From Clostridiales bacterium (GTDB taxonomy: Bacteria > Bacillota > Clostridia > Lachnospirales > Lachnospiraceae), in NCBI GenBank assembly GCA_020860715.1, contig JAJBTU010000011.1, positions 1-64,000 on the forward strand: DNA of 64,000 nucleotides, read 5' to 3'. This document shows positions 1 through 7,771 of the stretch, piece after piece. The notes below the pieces were generated by a model. The model saw only the letters and a program-made list of their open reading frames with translations, had not been told where the DNA came from and made no database searches. Both the position numbers and the translations under genes were made by a program. Within the stretch, counting starts at the first letter, position 1; the number at the start of each line of letters is the position of its first letter.

Positions 1-114
1 TACCAAAAAAGAATTTTTTGCTAATTTATGCTTGACTTTTCATAGCTGGTCTCCATTTTCAGTTTCATTTTCAAGATTATTCTACAACATTTTTTGGAGT
101 TTATACTTAATTTT
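1..114. other. AT-rich non-coding edge
   Basis: This stretch is distinctly AT-rich and I see no convincing gene in it. A short A6/T6 palindrome lies near 6-20. It follows the stop of the truncated endonuclease gene on the minus strand and probably belongs to the same acquired segment. Confidence 0.4.
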
Positions 115-960
115 CTATCTCGGCCCCAGAAACTTGTCCCCATTCAAATGTATCATATGCTCCGGCATATCCGCGATCCAGACTTCCGTCTCCCATGCCA
201 ACTCTTCTGAAAACTTCTTATAGGTCTTGAAATCCAGAAACGCCGTCACAAATATCTTTCCTGCTGTCACACCCGTCGTCATATCAGTAATTTCAATAAT
301 CCGCTTCGGATCCATCGGGCCGACCGATGTAACCGACTCCACGAAATAAATCCAGTTTTTATCCTCCCGATACGACACCACATCCGGCATCTTATCATGC
401 AGGGTAATTTCAAAGCCAAGTTCTTTCAGCTTGTCTACATTCTTTACCAGATCTTTTTCTATTGTATCTCCAACATATAGGCACTCTGAATTTGGCGCAA
501 ATCTGGAAGCAAATTCCTCGATAATCGCTTTCTGCAGTTCATTATGTTTTCCAGGAGAAAAGCTAAACTCTGCCCCGTTAATTTTCACAGGCATCATTTC
601 CATTTTCTTTTTGGAAGCATAAATATCTACCAGTTTGTCATGATACGCCAGAAAACGGTCTAACGAACCCAGCCACTGCGGCGATTGATAAACTCTTAAC
701 ATCTGTAATGTTTCTTCTGTAATCCGATACCGATAATTCGGGCTGTTCGTTGCCTTTCCATTATCCTCTACAAGAGCGGCTGTCCGAAATCTATGTAATG
801 CCTGCTTCCGAAATGTTTCCCGACTATTCTCGGCATATGTAGTACCATAGTAGGTGTTGGAAAATTGTATAATATCATGAATCCGAATCCACTCATTTGT
901 AGCTTCGTTCCATGCCATATCCGGCTTTACACCTTCCATTGCAAGCAAAACATAGCAACA
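115..960 (-). pseudogene. BsuBI/PstI-type restriction endonuclease, 5'-truncated
   Basis: The readable protein (277 residues from a TTG at 948) matches the C-terminal part of BsuBI/PstI-family type II restriction endonucleases. The N-terminal half carries a helical DNA-binding-like segment with the TYAENSRETFRKQALHRF stretch. The C-terminal catalytic region contains YVGDT, MPDVV and FVESVTSVGPMDPKR, the conserved acidic and lysine cluster of the family. The frame stays open upstream to 999 without an ATG. Residues CYVLLAMEGVKPDMAW still look native, but beyond them the sequence is unrelated, so roughly the first 30-40 residues are missing. No partner methyltransferase is present in the window. 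The gene is more AT-rich than its neighbours. I infer a decayed restriction-modification remnant; activity is unlikely. Confidence 0.72.
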
Positions 961-965
961 GATAG

Positions 966-1049
966 GCGGAGATCGCGAAGCAGCTTGAAAATGTGATCAA
1001 CGGTACTGTGCCGGATGGTAGCCAAATGGGAAGTATAGCCAATTTGTAG
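966..1049 (+). pseudogene. possible integrase C-terminal scrap
   Basis: A short plus-strand reading stretch, flanked by stops at 963 and 1047, encodes AEIAKQLENVINGTVPDGSQ followed by MGSIANL and a stop. It abuts the sequence break in the endonuclease gene and points toward the 3' end of guaA, where an island integrase gene would end. The composition and position fit the tail of a tyrosine recombinase, but it is too short to assign firmly. It may be chance coding. Confidence 0.25.
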
Positions 1050-1053
1050 CCAA
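1019..1053 (+). repeat. three TAGCCAA direct repeats
   Basis: The heptamer TAGCCAA occurs at 1019-1025, 1036-1042 and 1047-1053, between the island scrap and the guaA terminator. Short direct repeats here could be recombinase arm sites or part of an old attachment site. This is inference from position only. Confidence 0.4.
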
Positions 1054-1061
1054 GTAAAAGG

Positions 1062-1101
1062 AAAAGTCTCGGAAAATCCCGTAAAGGATTCTCGGACTTT
1101 T
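1062..1101 (-). terminator. guaA terminator
   Basis: Just downstream of the guaA stop the minus strand folds AAAAGTC with GACTTTT outside an inner AATCC/GGATT stem, ending in a short U-rich run. This is a plausible intrinsic terminator. Confidence 0.65.
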
Positions 1102-1106
1102 GCCCG

Positions 1107-2651
1107 TTATTCGAACTCTATCGTCGCCGGAGGCTTCCCGGTACAATCATAAAGCACACGATTGATATGTTTCACCTCGTTGACGATCCGGCTGGTGGTT
1201 TTCTCGATGACCTCCCAAGGCACCTGAGCGCTCTCAGCGGTCATGAAGTCGGTGGTGGTGACGGCGCGGAGCGCGATGGCGTAGTCGTATGTACGCTCGT
1301 CGCCCATGACGCCGACGGAGCGCATGTTGGTGAGGGCGGCAAAATACTGGCTGATGGTCTTGTCGAGGCCGGCATTGGCGATTTCTTCACGCCAGATGGC
1401 GTCTGCGTCCTGTACCATGGCTACCTTTTCGGCGGTCACATCGCCGATGATGCGGATGCCGAGGCCGGGGCCCGGGAACGGCTGGCGATAGACCAGATAG
1501 TCCGGGATGCCGAGTTCGAGGCCGGCGCGGCGGACTTCGTCCTTGAAGAGGTCGCGCAGCGGCTCGATGATTTCTTTGAAATCGACATAGTCAGGCAGGC
1601 CCCCGACGTTGTGATGGGATTTGATGACGGTGGATTCGCCGCCGACGCCGCTCTCTACCACGTCCGGATAGATGGTGCCCTGTACAAGGAAGTCAACTGC
1701 GCCAATCTTTTTGGCTTCTTCCTCGAAGACACGGATGAATTCTTCGCCGATGATCTTGCGCTTGCGCTCGGGCTCGGTGACTCCGGCAAGTTTGGAGTAA
1801 AAGCGTTCCTGCGCATTGACACGGATGAAGTTGAGCTTGTAGGGGCCGTCCGGGCCGAATACGGCTTCGACCTCGTCGCCTTCGTTTTTGCGCAGAAGGC
1901 CGTGGTCGACGAAGACGCAGGTAAGCTGTTCGCCGACTGCTTTGGAGAGCAGGACGGCGGCCACGGAGGAATCTACGCCGCCGGAAAGAGCGCAAAGCAC
2001 TTTGCCGTCTCCGACTTTTTCACGGATGGCTGCAATAGACTGCTCTACAAAGGAATCCATGCGCCAGTCTCCGGCGCAGCCGCAGATATTGTAAACGAAG
2101 TTGGAGAGCATTTTCTGGCCTTCTTTGGTGTGCAGCACCTCCGGATGGAACTGGGTCGCGTAAAGTTTTTTTTCTGTATTTTCCATCGCGGCGTAGGGGC
2201 AGTTGTCGGAATGGGCGATGGCCTTAAAGCCCGGCGCCATCCCGGCTACGTAGTCGTTGTGGCTCATCCAGCAGATGGTCTTTTCGGATACATCGGTAAA
2301 GAGTTTGGAATTCTGGTCTACGGTCACTTCGATTTTGCCGTATTCGCGGACCGGAGCTTTGCCGATTGTTCCGCCGAGCAGGTGCATCATGAGCTGGGAA
2401 CCGTAGCAGATGCCCAGAATCGGCGCGCCGATGTCAAAGATTTCTGTTGTATAAGTGGGCGCTCCCGGCTCGTAGCAGCTGTTCGGGCCTCCGGTAAAAA
2501 TGATGCCTTTGGGCTGCAGGGCTTTGATTTTTTCGATATCTGTCTTATAGGAATAAATCTCGCAGTACACGCCGCACTCGCGCACACGTCTTGCGATCAA
2601 TTGATTATACTGTCCGCCAAAATCCAGAACTACAACGGTTTCTCTTTTCAT
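1107..2651 (-). CDS. guaA: GMP synthase (glutamine-hydrolysing)
   Basis: Converts XMP to GMP using ATP and glutamine in the cytoplasm, the last step of guanylate synthesis. Domains in order: a class I glutamine amidotransferase (nucleophile Cys82 in GICYGSQ, later FHPEV histidine/glutamate), an ATP pyrophosphatase domain with the SGGVDSS P-loop, and the C-terminal dimerisation domain ending [10 protein letters not shown]. Length (514) is normal. I choose the ATG at 2651 rather than 2663 because GGAGAGG lies five bases ahead of it, and the upstream ATG would start inside that Shine-Dalgarno sequence. The 3' end of guaA is a known integration site for genomic islands, which fits the debris at 115-1060. 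An unusual A-rich repetitive leader precedes it (2668-2815). Confidence 0.97.
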   Translation of the reverse strand: MKRETVVVLDFGGQYNQLIARRVRECGVYCEIYSYKTDIEKIKALQPKGIIFTGGPNSCYEPGAPTYTTEIFDIGAPILGICYGSQLMMHLLGGTIGKAPVREYGKIEVTVDQNSKLFTDVSEKTICWMSHNDYVAGMAPGFKAIAHSDNCPYAAMENTEKKLYATQFHPEVLHTKEGQKMLSNFVYNICGCAGDWRMDSFVEQSIAAIREKVGDGKVLCALSGGVDSSVAAVLLSKAVGEQLTCVFVDHGLLRKNEGDEVEAVFGPDGPYKLNFIRVNAQERFYSKLAGVTEPERKRKIIGEEFIRVFEEEAKKIGAVDFLVQGTIYPDVVESGVGGESTVIKSHHNVGGLPDYVDFKEIIEPLRDLFKDEVRRAGLELGIPDYLVYRQPFPGPGLGIRIIGDVTAEKVAMVQDADAIWREEIANAGLDKTISQYFAALTNMRSVGVMGDERTYDYAIALRAVTTTDFMTAESAQVPWEVIEKTTSRIVNEVKHINRVLYDCTGKPPATIEFE

Positions 2652-2667
2652 TTGCCTCTCCATTTCT

Positions 2668-2815
2668 GTCTTGTTTTCTGATTGTCCTTTGTTTTGCTTT
2701 CTGTTTTTGTTTTCTGTTTTGCTTTTTGTTTTGCTTTCTGTTTTTGTTTTCTGTTTTGTTTTCTGTTTTGCTTTCTGCCTTGTTTTTTTCCTTTGGGGCT
2801 TTGTTTTCTGATTTA
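2668..2815 (-). repeat. A-rich imperfect tandem repeat in guaA leader
   Basis: About 150 bases directly upstream of guaA consist of imperfect repeats which on the coding strand read as variants of ACAGAAA(A/G)CAAA. They would form an almost unstructured, guanine-poor leader. I see no purine riboswitch here. Confidence 0.7.
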
Positions 2816-2876
2816 TACCCTGTCGTTAAAGCGCAGCTCCAAAAGTATCCTTTAAAACATCAGCTGCTCACACAGA

Positions 2877-3197
2877 TCACACGGATGCTTCCCCATGAAC
2901 CAGTTTGAGCAGTTCTTCTTTACTGGTAAGTCCGACGTTTCTCTCCACACATGCCCCGCCGCGGAAAATGAGAATCGTGGGGATGGAAGCCACGCGATAC
3001 TGCTGTGCGAGTTCTGTGAAATCGTCGACGTTTACTTTTGCCACGAGGTAATCTTTCGCTTCCTGATCCAGTTCCTCAATCAAAGGCGCGAGCGCCTTGC
3101 ACGGACCGCACCAGTCGGCGTAAAAATCCACCAGCACCGGCCTGTCCGCTTTGAGTACTTCCAGATCAAACTGTTCCTGCGTATTTATTATAATCAT
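2877..3197 (-). CDS. trxA: thioredoxin
   Basis: A 106-residue cytoplasmic thiol-disulfide reductant. The active site WCGPC spans residues 29-33 (Cys30, Cys33) after the typical VLVDFYADW strand, and the conserved cis-proline lies in ASIPTILIF. Size and fold signature match classical thioredoxins. An AAAGGACA ribosome site lies seven bases before the ATG. No thioredoxin reductase is adjacent. It is followed, on the same strand, by the repetitive leader of guaA. Confidence 0.95.
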   Translation of the reverse strand: MIIINTQEQFDLEVLKADRPVLVDFYADWCGPCKALAPLIEELDQEAKDYLVAKVNVDDFTELAQQYRVASIPTILIFRGGACVERNVGLTSKEELLKLVHGEASV

Positions 3198-3290
3198 ATC
3201 CGGCTGTCCTTTCTATATATTTCGTAAAAGTATTTCCGCTATGCCTGATTTCTATTCTTATCTTATTTAATGCCCGACATTTTCCCAGAC

Positions 3291-4037
3291 TCAGGTCCTC
3301 ATCGCTCCGTCCACGGAAAGGATTTCGCCTGTCACATAGGAGGCCATGTCGCTCGCGAGGAATAGGAAAGCATTGGCGATGTCTTCCGGCTCGCCGATGC
3401 GGCGAAGCGGTATCGCGGAAATCAGCGGCTGGATCATCTGCTCCGGAAGTGCCGCTACCATGTCGGTCTTGATGATTCCGGGCGCTACGGCATTGACGCG
3501 GATATGGCTCGGGCCAAGTTCCCGTGCAAGAGAAACGGTCAGTCCGTTAACCGCAGATTTGCTGGTCGGATACGCGACACCGCTCGGTTGTCCGCAGATG
3601 CTTACCATGGAACTGGTATTTAAAATGCAGCCGCCGCCCTGCTCTCTCATGATTTCCACCACCGGCTGAACCGCATTGAAAATCGCGTTTACGTTCAGCT
3701 TCATAATTTTCTCAAACTGCCCCTCCGCGTAATTCTCAATCTTCGTACTGTCTGATGTTCCCGCATTGTTGATGAGGATATCAATTTTTCCGTAAGTCTC
3801 TTTCACTTTCAAAATTGCAGCTTTTACTGCTTCCGCATCAGAAAGATCCGGGCAGTCGCCCGCCACGTTCCAGTCAGGATTGATCTCTTTTAATGCATTC
3901 AGCGCTTTCTCCACGGTCTCTGCTCTGGAGCCGAAAAGAACCACTTTGGCTCCGTTCTCCAGAAACTTTTTTACCGTTGCAAAACCGATTCCCCTTGTGC
4001 CGCCGGTAATGACAGCAACTTTTCCCTCTAACATCAT
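3291..4037 (-). CDS. short-chain dehydrogenase, BaiA/FabG-like
   Basis: A classical NAD(P)(H)-dependent short-chain dehydrogenase of 248 residues. It has the TGGTRGIGFA cofactor loop (11-20), the NNAG motif (90-93), Ser143, and the YPTSK catalytic Tyr156/Lys160. The GGTRGIGFA loop, the NGAKV..FG strand and the VTGEILSVDGAMRT ending resemble clostridial BaiA-type 3-alpha-hydroxysteroid dehydrogenases as well as 3-oxoacyl-ACP reductases. Where BaiA proteins carry an acidic residue after the second strand (NAD preference), this protein has Ser37-Arg38, which suggests NADPH. No bile-acid or fatty-acid genes flank it, so the substrate is open. Two adjacent ATGs are possible starts; the first has AGGA at good spacing. 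Confidence 0.88.
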   Translation of the reverse strand: MMLEGKVAVITGGTRGIGFATVKKFLENGAKVVLFGSRAETVEKALNALKEINPDWNVAGDCPDLSDAEAVKAAILKVKETYGKIDILINNAGTSDSTKIENYAEGQFEKIMKLNVNAIFNAVQPVVEIMREQGGGCILNTSSMVSICGQPSGVAYPTSKSAVNGLTVSLARELGPSHIRVNAVAPGIIKTDMVAALPEQMIQPLISAIPLRRIGEPEDIANAFLFLASDMASYVTGEILSVDGAMRT

Positions 4038-4324
4038 GATAGTTCCTTTCTGCCGCGCCCGCAGCCTGTTTGTAATAATTCAGAAGGGTATTCCTGTTCT
4101 TAATTGTTAGCGGTTTGTGAGTTTTGATACCTTTTTAAGCTTTGAAAGTACCAAAAAGTTACATTACATTTATCTTACAGGAAACACGAGAGAATTACAA
4201 GGCGCTTTTCCTGATCTCTGTATAGAAAAATCTCCGTTTCTGTTTTATAATGATAGCACCTTTTTCAGTTTTTCCCGTAAAAAGAATCTAATCTATGAAA
4301 TATTTACGAAAGGAACCTATCATC
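4038..4324. promoter_or_regulatory. divergent intergenic region ahead of larC
   Basis: This 287-base gap separates two divergent genes. An extended TGTTTTATAAT minus-10 element at 4246-4251 points toward larC, with only a weak minus-35 upstream. I could not identify a clear promoter for the dehydrogenase. Confidence 0.4.
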
Positions 4325-5917
4325 ATGAGTGAAAACATTTTATATCTGGACTGCAGTTCTGGCATCAGCGGCGATATGACAGTAGCCGCACTTCTGGATC
4401 TGGGAGCGGACCGTCAGATACTGCTTGACGCGCTGAAAAGCCTGCCGTTATCCGGATATTCGATTGAGATAAAAGATGTATACAAGTCGGGGATTCGCGC
4501 CTGCGATTTTAATGTGATTCTGGACGCGGAGCATGAAAATCATGACCATGACATGGAATATCTGCACAGACATGAACACTCCAACAATGGGCAAGGGCAT
4601 TCCGAGCACAAGCATTTCAGTCAAGTACATGAATGTTCTGATCATGTGCATTCCAATCATGAACAGGAGCACTCACACGAATGCTCCTGTCATGATCACG
4701 ACAATACAACACACGATCATGATACGGTTGTTGCTGAATCTGATGCTTCCTCACGCCATCATCACGCAACCGTAAATGTGGACGCAATACACTCCGGTCA
4801 CGGCCACACCCACTCCGCCCGCAACCTGCAGGACATCATTTCAATCATCCGCGCAGGGAATTTGACCGCTTCGGCCGCGGATCTTGCAATTCGGATTTTT
4901 GAGATTCTGGCAAAAGCGGAAGCCAAGGTACATGGTAAGGGTATCAATGAGGTGCATTTTCATGAGGTGAGCGCCATCGATTCGATTGTCGATATTGTGG
5001 CGGCGGCAGTCTGTCTGGATAACCTGCATCCGGATCAGGTGGTCGTGTCTGCGCTCACGGAAGGCTGCGGGCAGATTCGCTGTCAGCACGGCCTAATTCC
5101 GGTTCCAGTGCCCGCGGTCACTGCCATTGCTGAACAGGAACAGCTGATGCTTCGGCTTACTGATATTCAGGGCGAGCTGGTGACGCCGACCGGCGCGGCA
5201 ATCGCAGCCGCCATTCGCACGCTTAACAAACTGCCGGAACAATTTCTGATAAAAAAGAGCGGTCTTGGGGCAGGCAAACGTGAGTACGAAACACCAGGCG
5301 TGCTGCGTGCTATGTGGCTGGTGGGTGAGACGAACAAAATTTCCATCCGTACTGCAACAACTGATAAAGCACACGATGCGCCCCTTGATGCAATATCTGG
5401 TAACCCAACTAATGTCGTTCCCGATGTATCACTTAATGTGATGCCGTTCCCGGTAACCACTCCGGTCGATAGTGATTCCGTCCTCGTCCTTGAGACGAAC
5501 ATCGACGACTGCACCGGAGAAGCGCTCGCGTTCACGATGCAGAGGCTTCTGGACGCCGGAGCCCTCGACGCCTTTTACATCCCGATTTACATGAAAAAGA
5601 ACCGCCCGGCTTATCTCCTGAAAGCAATCTGCAATCCGGAAGACCGGGAGACTCTGGAATCCATTATTTTTGAAAATACAACGACCATCGGCATCCGCAG
5701 GCAGGTCATGCAGCGCACAAAGCTGAGCCGCAGGATCCTTTCGGTAAAAACGCCCTGGGGAGAAGCCGACATCAAGTGCTGTGATTATGAAAAAGATGTG
5801 AAATACTATCCTGAAAACGACAGTGTCAGCCGTCTCGCCCTGGAGAATGGGATTGGCTTCCCCAAAATGTACCGGCTGCTGCAGGATTTCGCATATGAGA
5901 ATCTCAGGCTTTCCTGA
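4325..5917 (+). CDS. larC: nickel-pincer cofactor biosynthesis protein LarC
   Basis: LarC inserts nickel into the pyridinium dithio-mononucleotide pincer cofactor in a CTP-dependent reaction; the cofactor is used by lactate racemase and its relatives. The signature DCSSGISGDMTVAALLDLG begins at residue 9, and the C-terminal half carries the TNIDDCTGE and YMKKNRPAYLLK motifs. A long histidine-rich insert (about residues 70-163) plausibly binds nickel. In some species LarC is split by a programmed frameshift; here it is a single frame. The ATG at 4325 is chosen over one at 4295, which would overlap its AAAGGA site. LarA, LarB and LarE are not in the window, so the client enzyme must be encoded elsewhere or be another racemase. 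Confidence 0.9.
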   Translation: MSENILYLDCSSGISGDMTVAALLDLGADRQILLDALKSLPLSGYSIEIKDVYKSGIRACDFNVILDAEHENHDHDMEYLHRHEHSNNGQGHSEHKHFSQVHECSDHVHSNHEQEHSHECSCHDHDNTTHDHDTVVAESDASSRHHHATVNVDAIHSGHGHTHSARNLQDIISIIRAGNLTASAADLAIRIFEILAKAEAKVHGKGINEVHFHEVSAIDSIVDIVAAAVCLDNLHPDQVVVSALTEGCGQIRCQHGLIPVPVPAVTAIAEQEQLMLRLTDIQGELVTPTGAAIAAAIRTLNKLPEQFLIKKSGLGAGKREYETPGVLRAMWLVGETNKISIRTATTDKAHDAPLDAISGNPTNVVPDVSLNVMPFPVTTPVDSDSVLVLETNIDDCTGEALAFTMQRLLDAGALDAFYIPIYMKKNRPAYLLKAICNPEDRETLESIIFENTTTIGIRRQVMQRTKLSRRILSVKTPWGEADIKCCDYEKDVKYYPENDSVSRLALENGIGFPKMYRLLQDFAYENLRLS

Positions 5918-5982
5918 TTATATGATTCAAACGGCAAAAGGAATATCCTCTGAAAGTCTGGCGCCCTTACGCCCCTGTATCA

Positions 5983-6567
5983 TTACATCCGTATCGCCGC
6001 CCGCCACGCCTCTGTAAGCCTCTCCAGGGACCACGCCGCGTTGGCGGGGCTGGTGGACGGAAGCCCGATGGAATCCCGGTTCAAGGTTTGCTTCTGGTAT
6101 TTTTGAAAAAGCTTTGTGGCGGTGCCTCCATTCGTGTAGATCTGTCGGATCGGCGCATTTTCCAGAATACGCCGCAGATCGGTCGGCACTACGTTGCGGA
6201 TGCTGCTGTCACTGGAACCTACAATATCACATTCATAAATCACGTCCCAGAGTGCGACATGGTTCTGATGGAGGAAAGCTTTCTTTTCCTCTATGGTCTG
6301 AGGCACCCATTTTTCACGCAGATTTTCCGGACACCGAATATTTCTTTTAGCTGCAACATCCTTTGCTGTTTCCGGAGTATTGTTCAGGTACGCACTTCCA
6401 TCCTCCAGGACCCCCGCCAGTACCTTCCAGAAGCGGTTCTGCGGATGTCCGTAGAAAAACTGCTGCTCCCGCGATTTCACAGACGGAAAGCTCCCCAGAA
6501 TCAGGATCCGGCTGTTCTCATCAAAGAGTGGGCCAAAGGGGTGCGTGATTCTTTTATAATCTGACAT
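5983..6567 (-). CDS. DNA-deoxyinosine (hypoxanthine) glycosylase, UDG family 6
   Basis: Probable base-excision repair enzyme that removes hypoxanthine from deaminated adenine. The 194-residue single domain shows the family motifs: LGSFPSVKSREQQFFYGHPQNRFW at the N-terminus (GSFPS 25-29, Asn44), ALWDV (105-109), YTNGGTA, and the C-terminal LPSTSPANA (169-177) that replaces the usual DNA-insertion loop. Length is normal for this family. It converges with larC, and its stop lies 66 bases past the larC stop. No other repair genes are nearby. Substrate preference (hypoxanthine versus uracil) cannot be read from sequence alone. Confidence 0.85.
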   Translation of the reverse strand: MSDYKRITHPFGPLFDENSRILILGSFPSVKSREQQFFYGHPQNRFWKVLAGVLEDGSAYLNNTPETAKDVAAKRNIRCPENLREKWVPQTIEEKKAFLHQNHVALWDVIYECDIVGSSDSSIRNVVPTDLRRILENAPIRQIYTNGGTATKLFQKYQKQTLNRDSIGLPSTSPANAAWSLERLTEAWRAAIRM

Positions 6568-6653
6568 AAAAACCTCTCCGCCGGTTCCCCGGCATCTATT
6601 TTATGCATTGCTTCCGCAGCTGCATTACCTCCACAGCCGCATTATTCCGGCGT

Positions 6654-7589
6654 CTACTCCTCTTTCACATCCACCTCGATCCCCAACTCCCTCGGAAGGA
6701 ACCGCGGGCATACGTTCTCATTCGAAATGATCACGGCGGCGGATAGCCTGGTGCCGATCTCGCAGGATTCCTGCAGTGTTTTGCCGTAGGTGAGTCCTAC
6801 GACCAGCCCTGAACAAAACGCGTCTCCCGCCCCGGTCGTATCCTTTACCTGCACGCTCATGGGCGGGCAGATGCCCTTGTGGCCGTCCGCATCCGCATAG
6901 ACGCTGCCCTTGCCTCCCATGGTAACGACCATGGCCTGATACTGGGCGTTCTGCAGCTGTTCCGCGAGCACCTCCATCATCTCTTCCGGCTCCAACTGTG
7001 AGTAATCCGCGGCAAAAAGAAGTCCGGCTTCCTGCTGGTTGCAGACGAAGCAGTCCAGCCGCTTGATGAAGTCGCGGCGCTTCAGTGCGATGCTCATATT
7101 AGAGACCACAGCGTAAACCTTTTTCCTGTATTTTTCCGCCAGGTCAAATACTTTCTTGATGATCTCTTTGTTGATGTCGATCTCGACCACGATCGAATCC
7201 GCGTCGCGGAAAATCTCATCGCCATGCTCTTCCAGTACATTCAGGATCGGCATCAGATCCGGCCGTTTGGAAATGGAGCCCGCCACATCTCCCGAGCTGT
7301 CAAACACCGCGAGCCAGGTACCCATCCCGTCCGGTACTTTTCGAACATAGTCCGTATTCACCTTGTGATTTCGCAGCTTGTGCACGACCTCCGCGCCCAT
7401 GGCACTCTCATCGATCAGGCTGACAAAGGTCGGTCGCAGCTCGATATTCGCAATGTTTTCTACCACATTGCGGCTCACACCTCCGTGGATATATTCGACC
7501 GTCCCGGCATTTCGCCCGTTCGGAATATAATTGTCATTCGGAAATCCCTTGATATCTACAAAAACTGCTCCGATTACTACAATGCCCAT
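6654..7589 (-). CDS. PfkB/ribokinase-family sugar or nucleoside kinase
   Basis: Cytoplasmic ATP-dependent kinase of 311 residues. The N-terminal strand GIVVIGAVFVDIKG, the di-glycine substrate lid GGVSRNVVEN (36-45), the ATP-site VTMGGKGS and the DTTGAGDAF anion hole with catalytic Asp256 are all present. The GGVxRNVxEN form is typical of pseudouridine kinases and related nucleoside kinases, but no psuG glycosidase is adjacent, so the substrate is uncertain. The start at 7589 is supported by GGAGGGAG nine bases upstream; longer in-frame extensions to 7709 lack any ribosome site. Confidence 0.87.
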   Translation of the reverse strand: MGIVVIGAVFVDIKGFPNDNYIPNGRNAGTVEYIHGGVSRNVVENIANIELRPTFVSLIDESAMGAEVVHKLRNHKVNTDYVRKVPDGMGTWLAVFDSSGDVAGSISKRPDLMPILNVLEEHGDEIFRDADSIVVEIDINKEIIKKVFDLAEKYRKKVYAVVSNMSIALKRRDFIKRLDCFVCNQQEAGLLFAADYSQLEPEEMMEVLAEQLQNAQYQAMVVTMGGKGSVYADADGHKGICPPMSVQVKDTTGAGDAFCSGLVVGLTYGKTLQESCEIGTRLSAAVIISNENVCPRFLPRELGIEVDVKEE

Positions 7590-7771
7590 CTTTTGTATCT
7601 CCCTCCTTCGCTCATGCATACTCACCCCCTGTGATGTATACACGAACGTATTCTGCGTTTCCATCTTTTTGAAGCCGGTCTTCGCCGCCCTGTCCTTCAT
7701 TCTCTGCACATTTTGCCCGCTCTTTTTGTCCGCAACAATTTTTCCTGTAAATGTACGTTTTCATACGTTTC

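Noticed and set aside
1019-1053. Possible miniature CRISPR-like array
   Set aside because: Three seven-base repeats with unequal spacing are far too short; no cas genes are present.
1167-2681. 504-residue plus-strand reading frame opposite guaA
   Set aside because: It mirrors guaA codon structure, has no ribosome site and no recognisable domain; an antisense shadow in GC-rich third positions.
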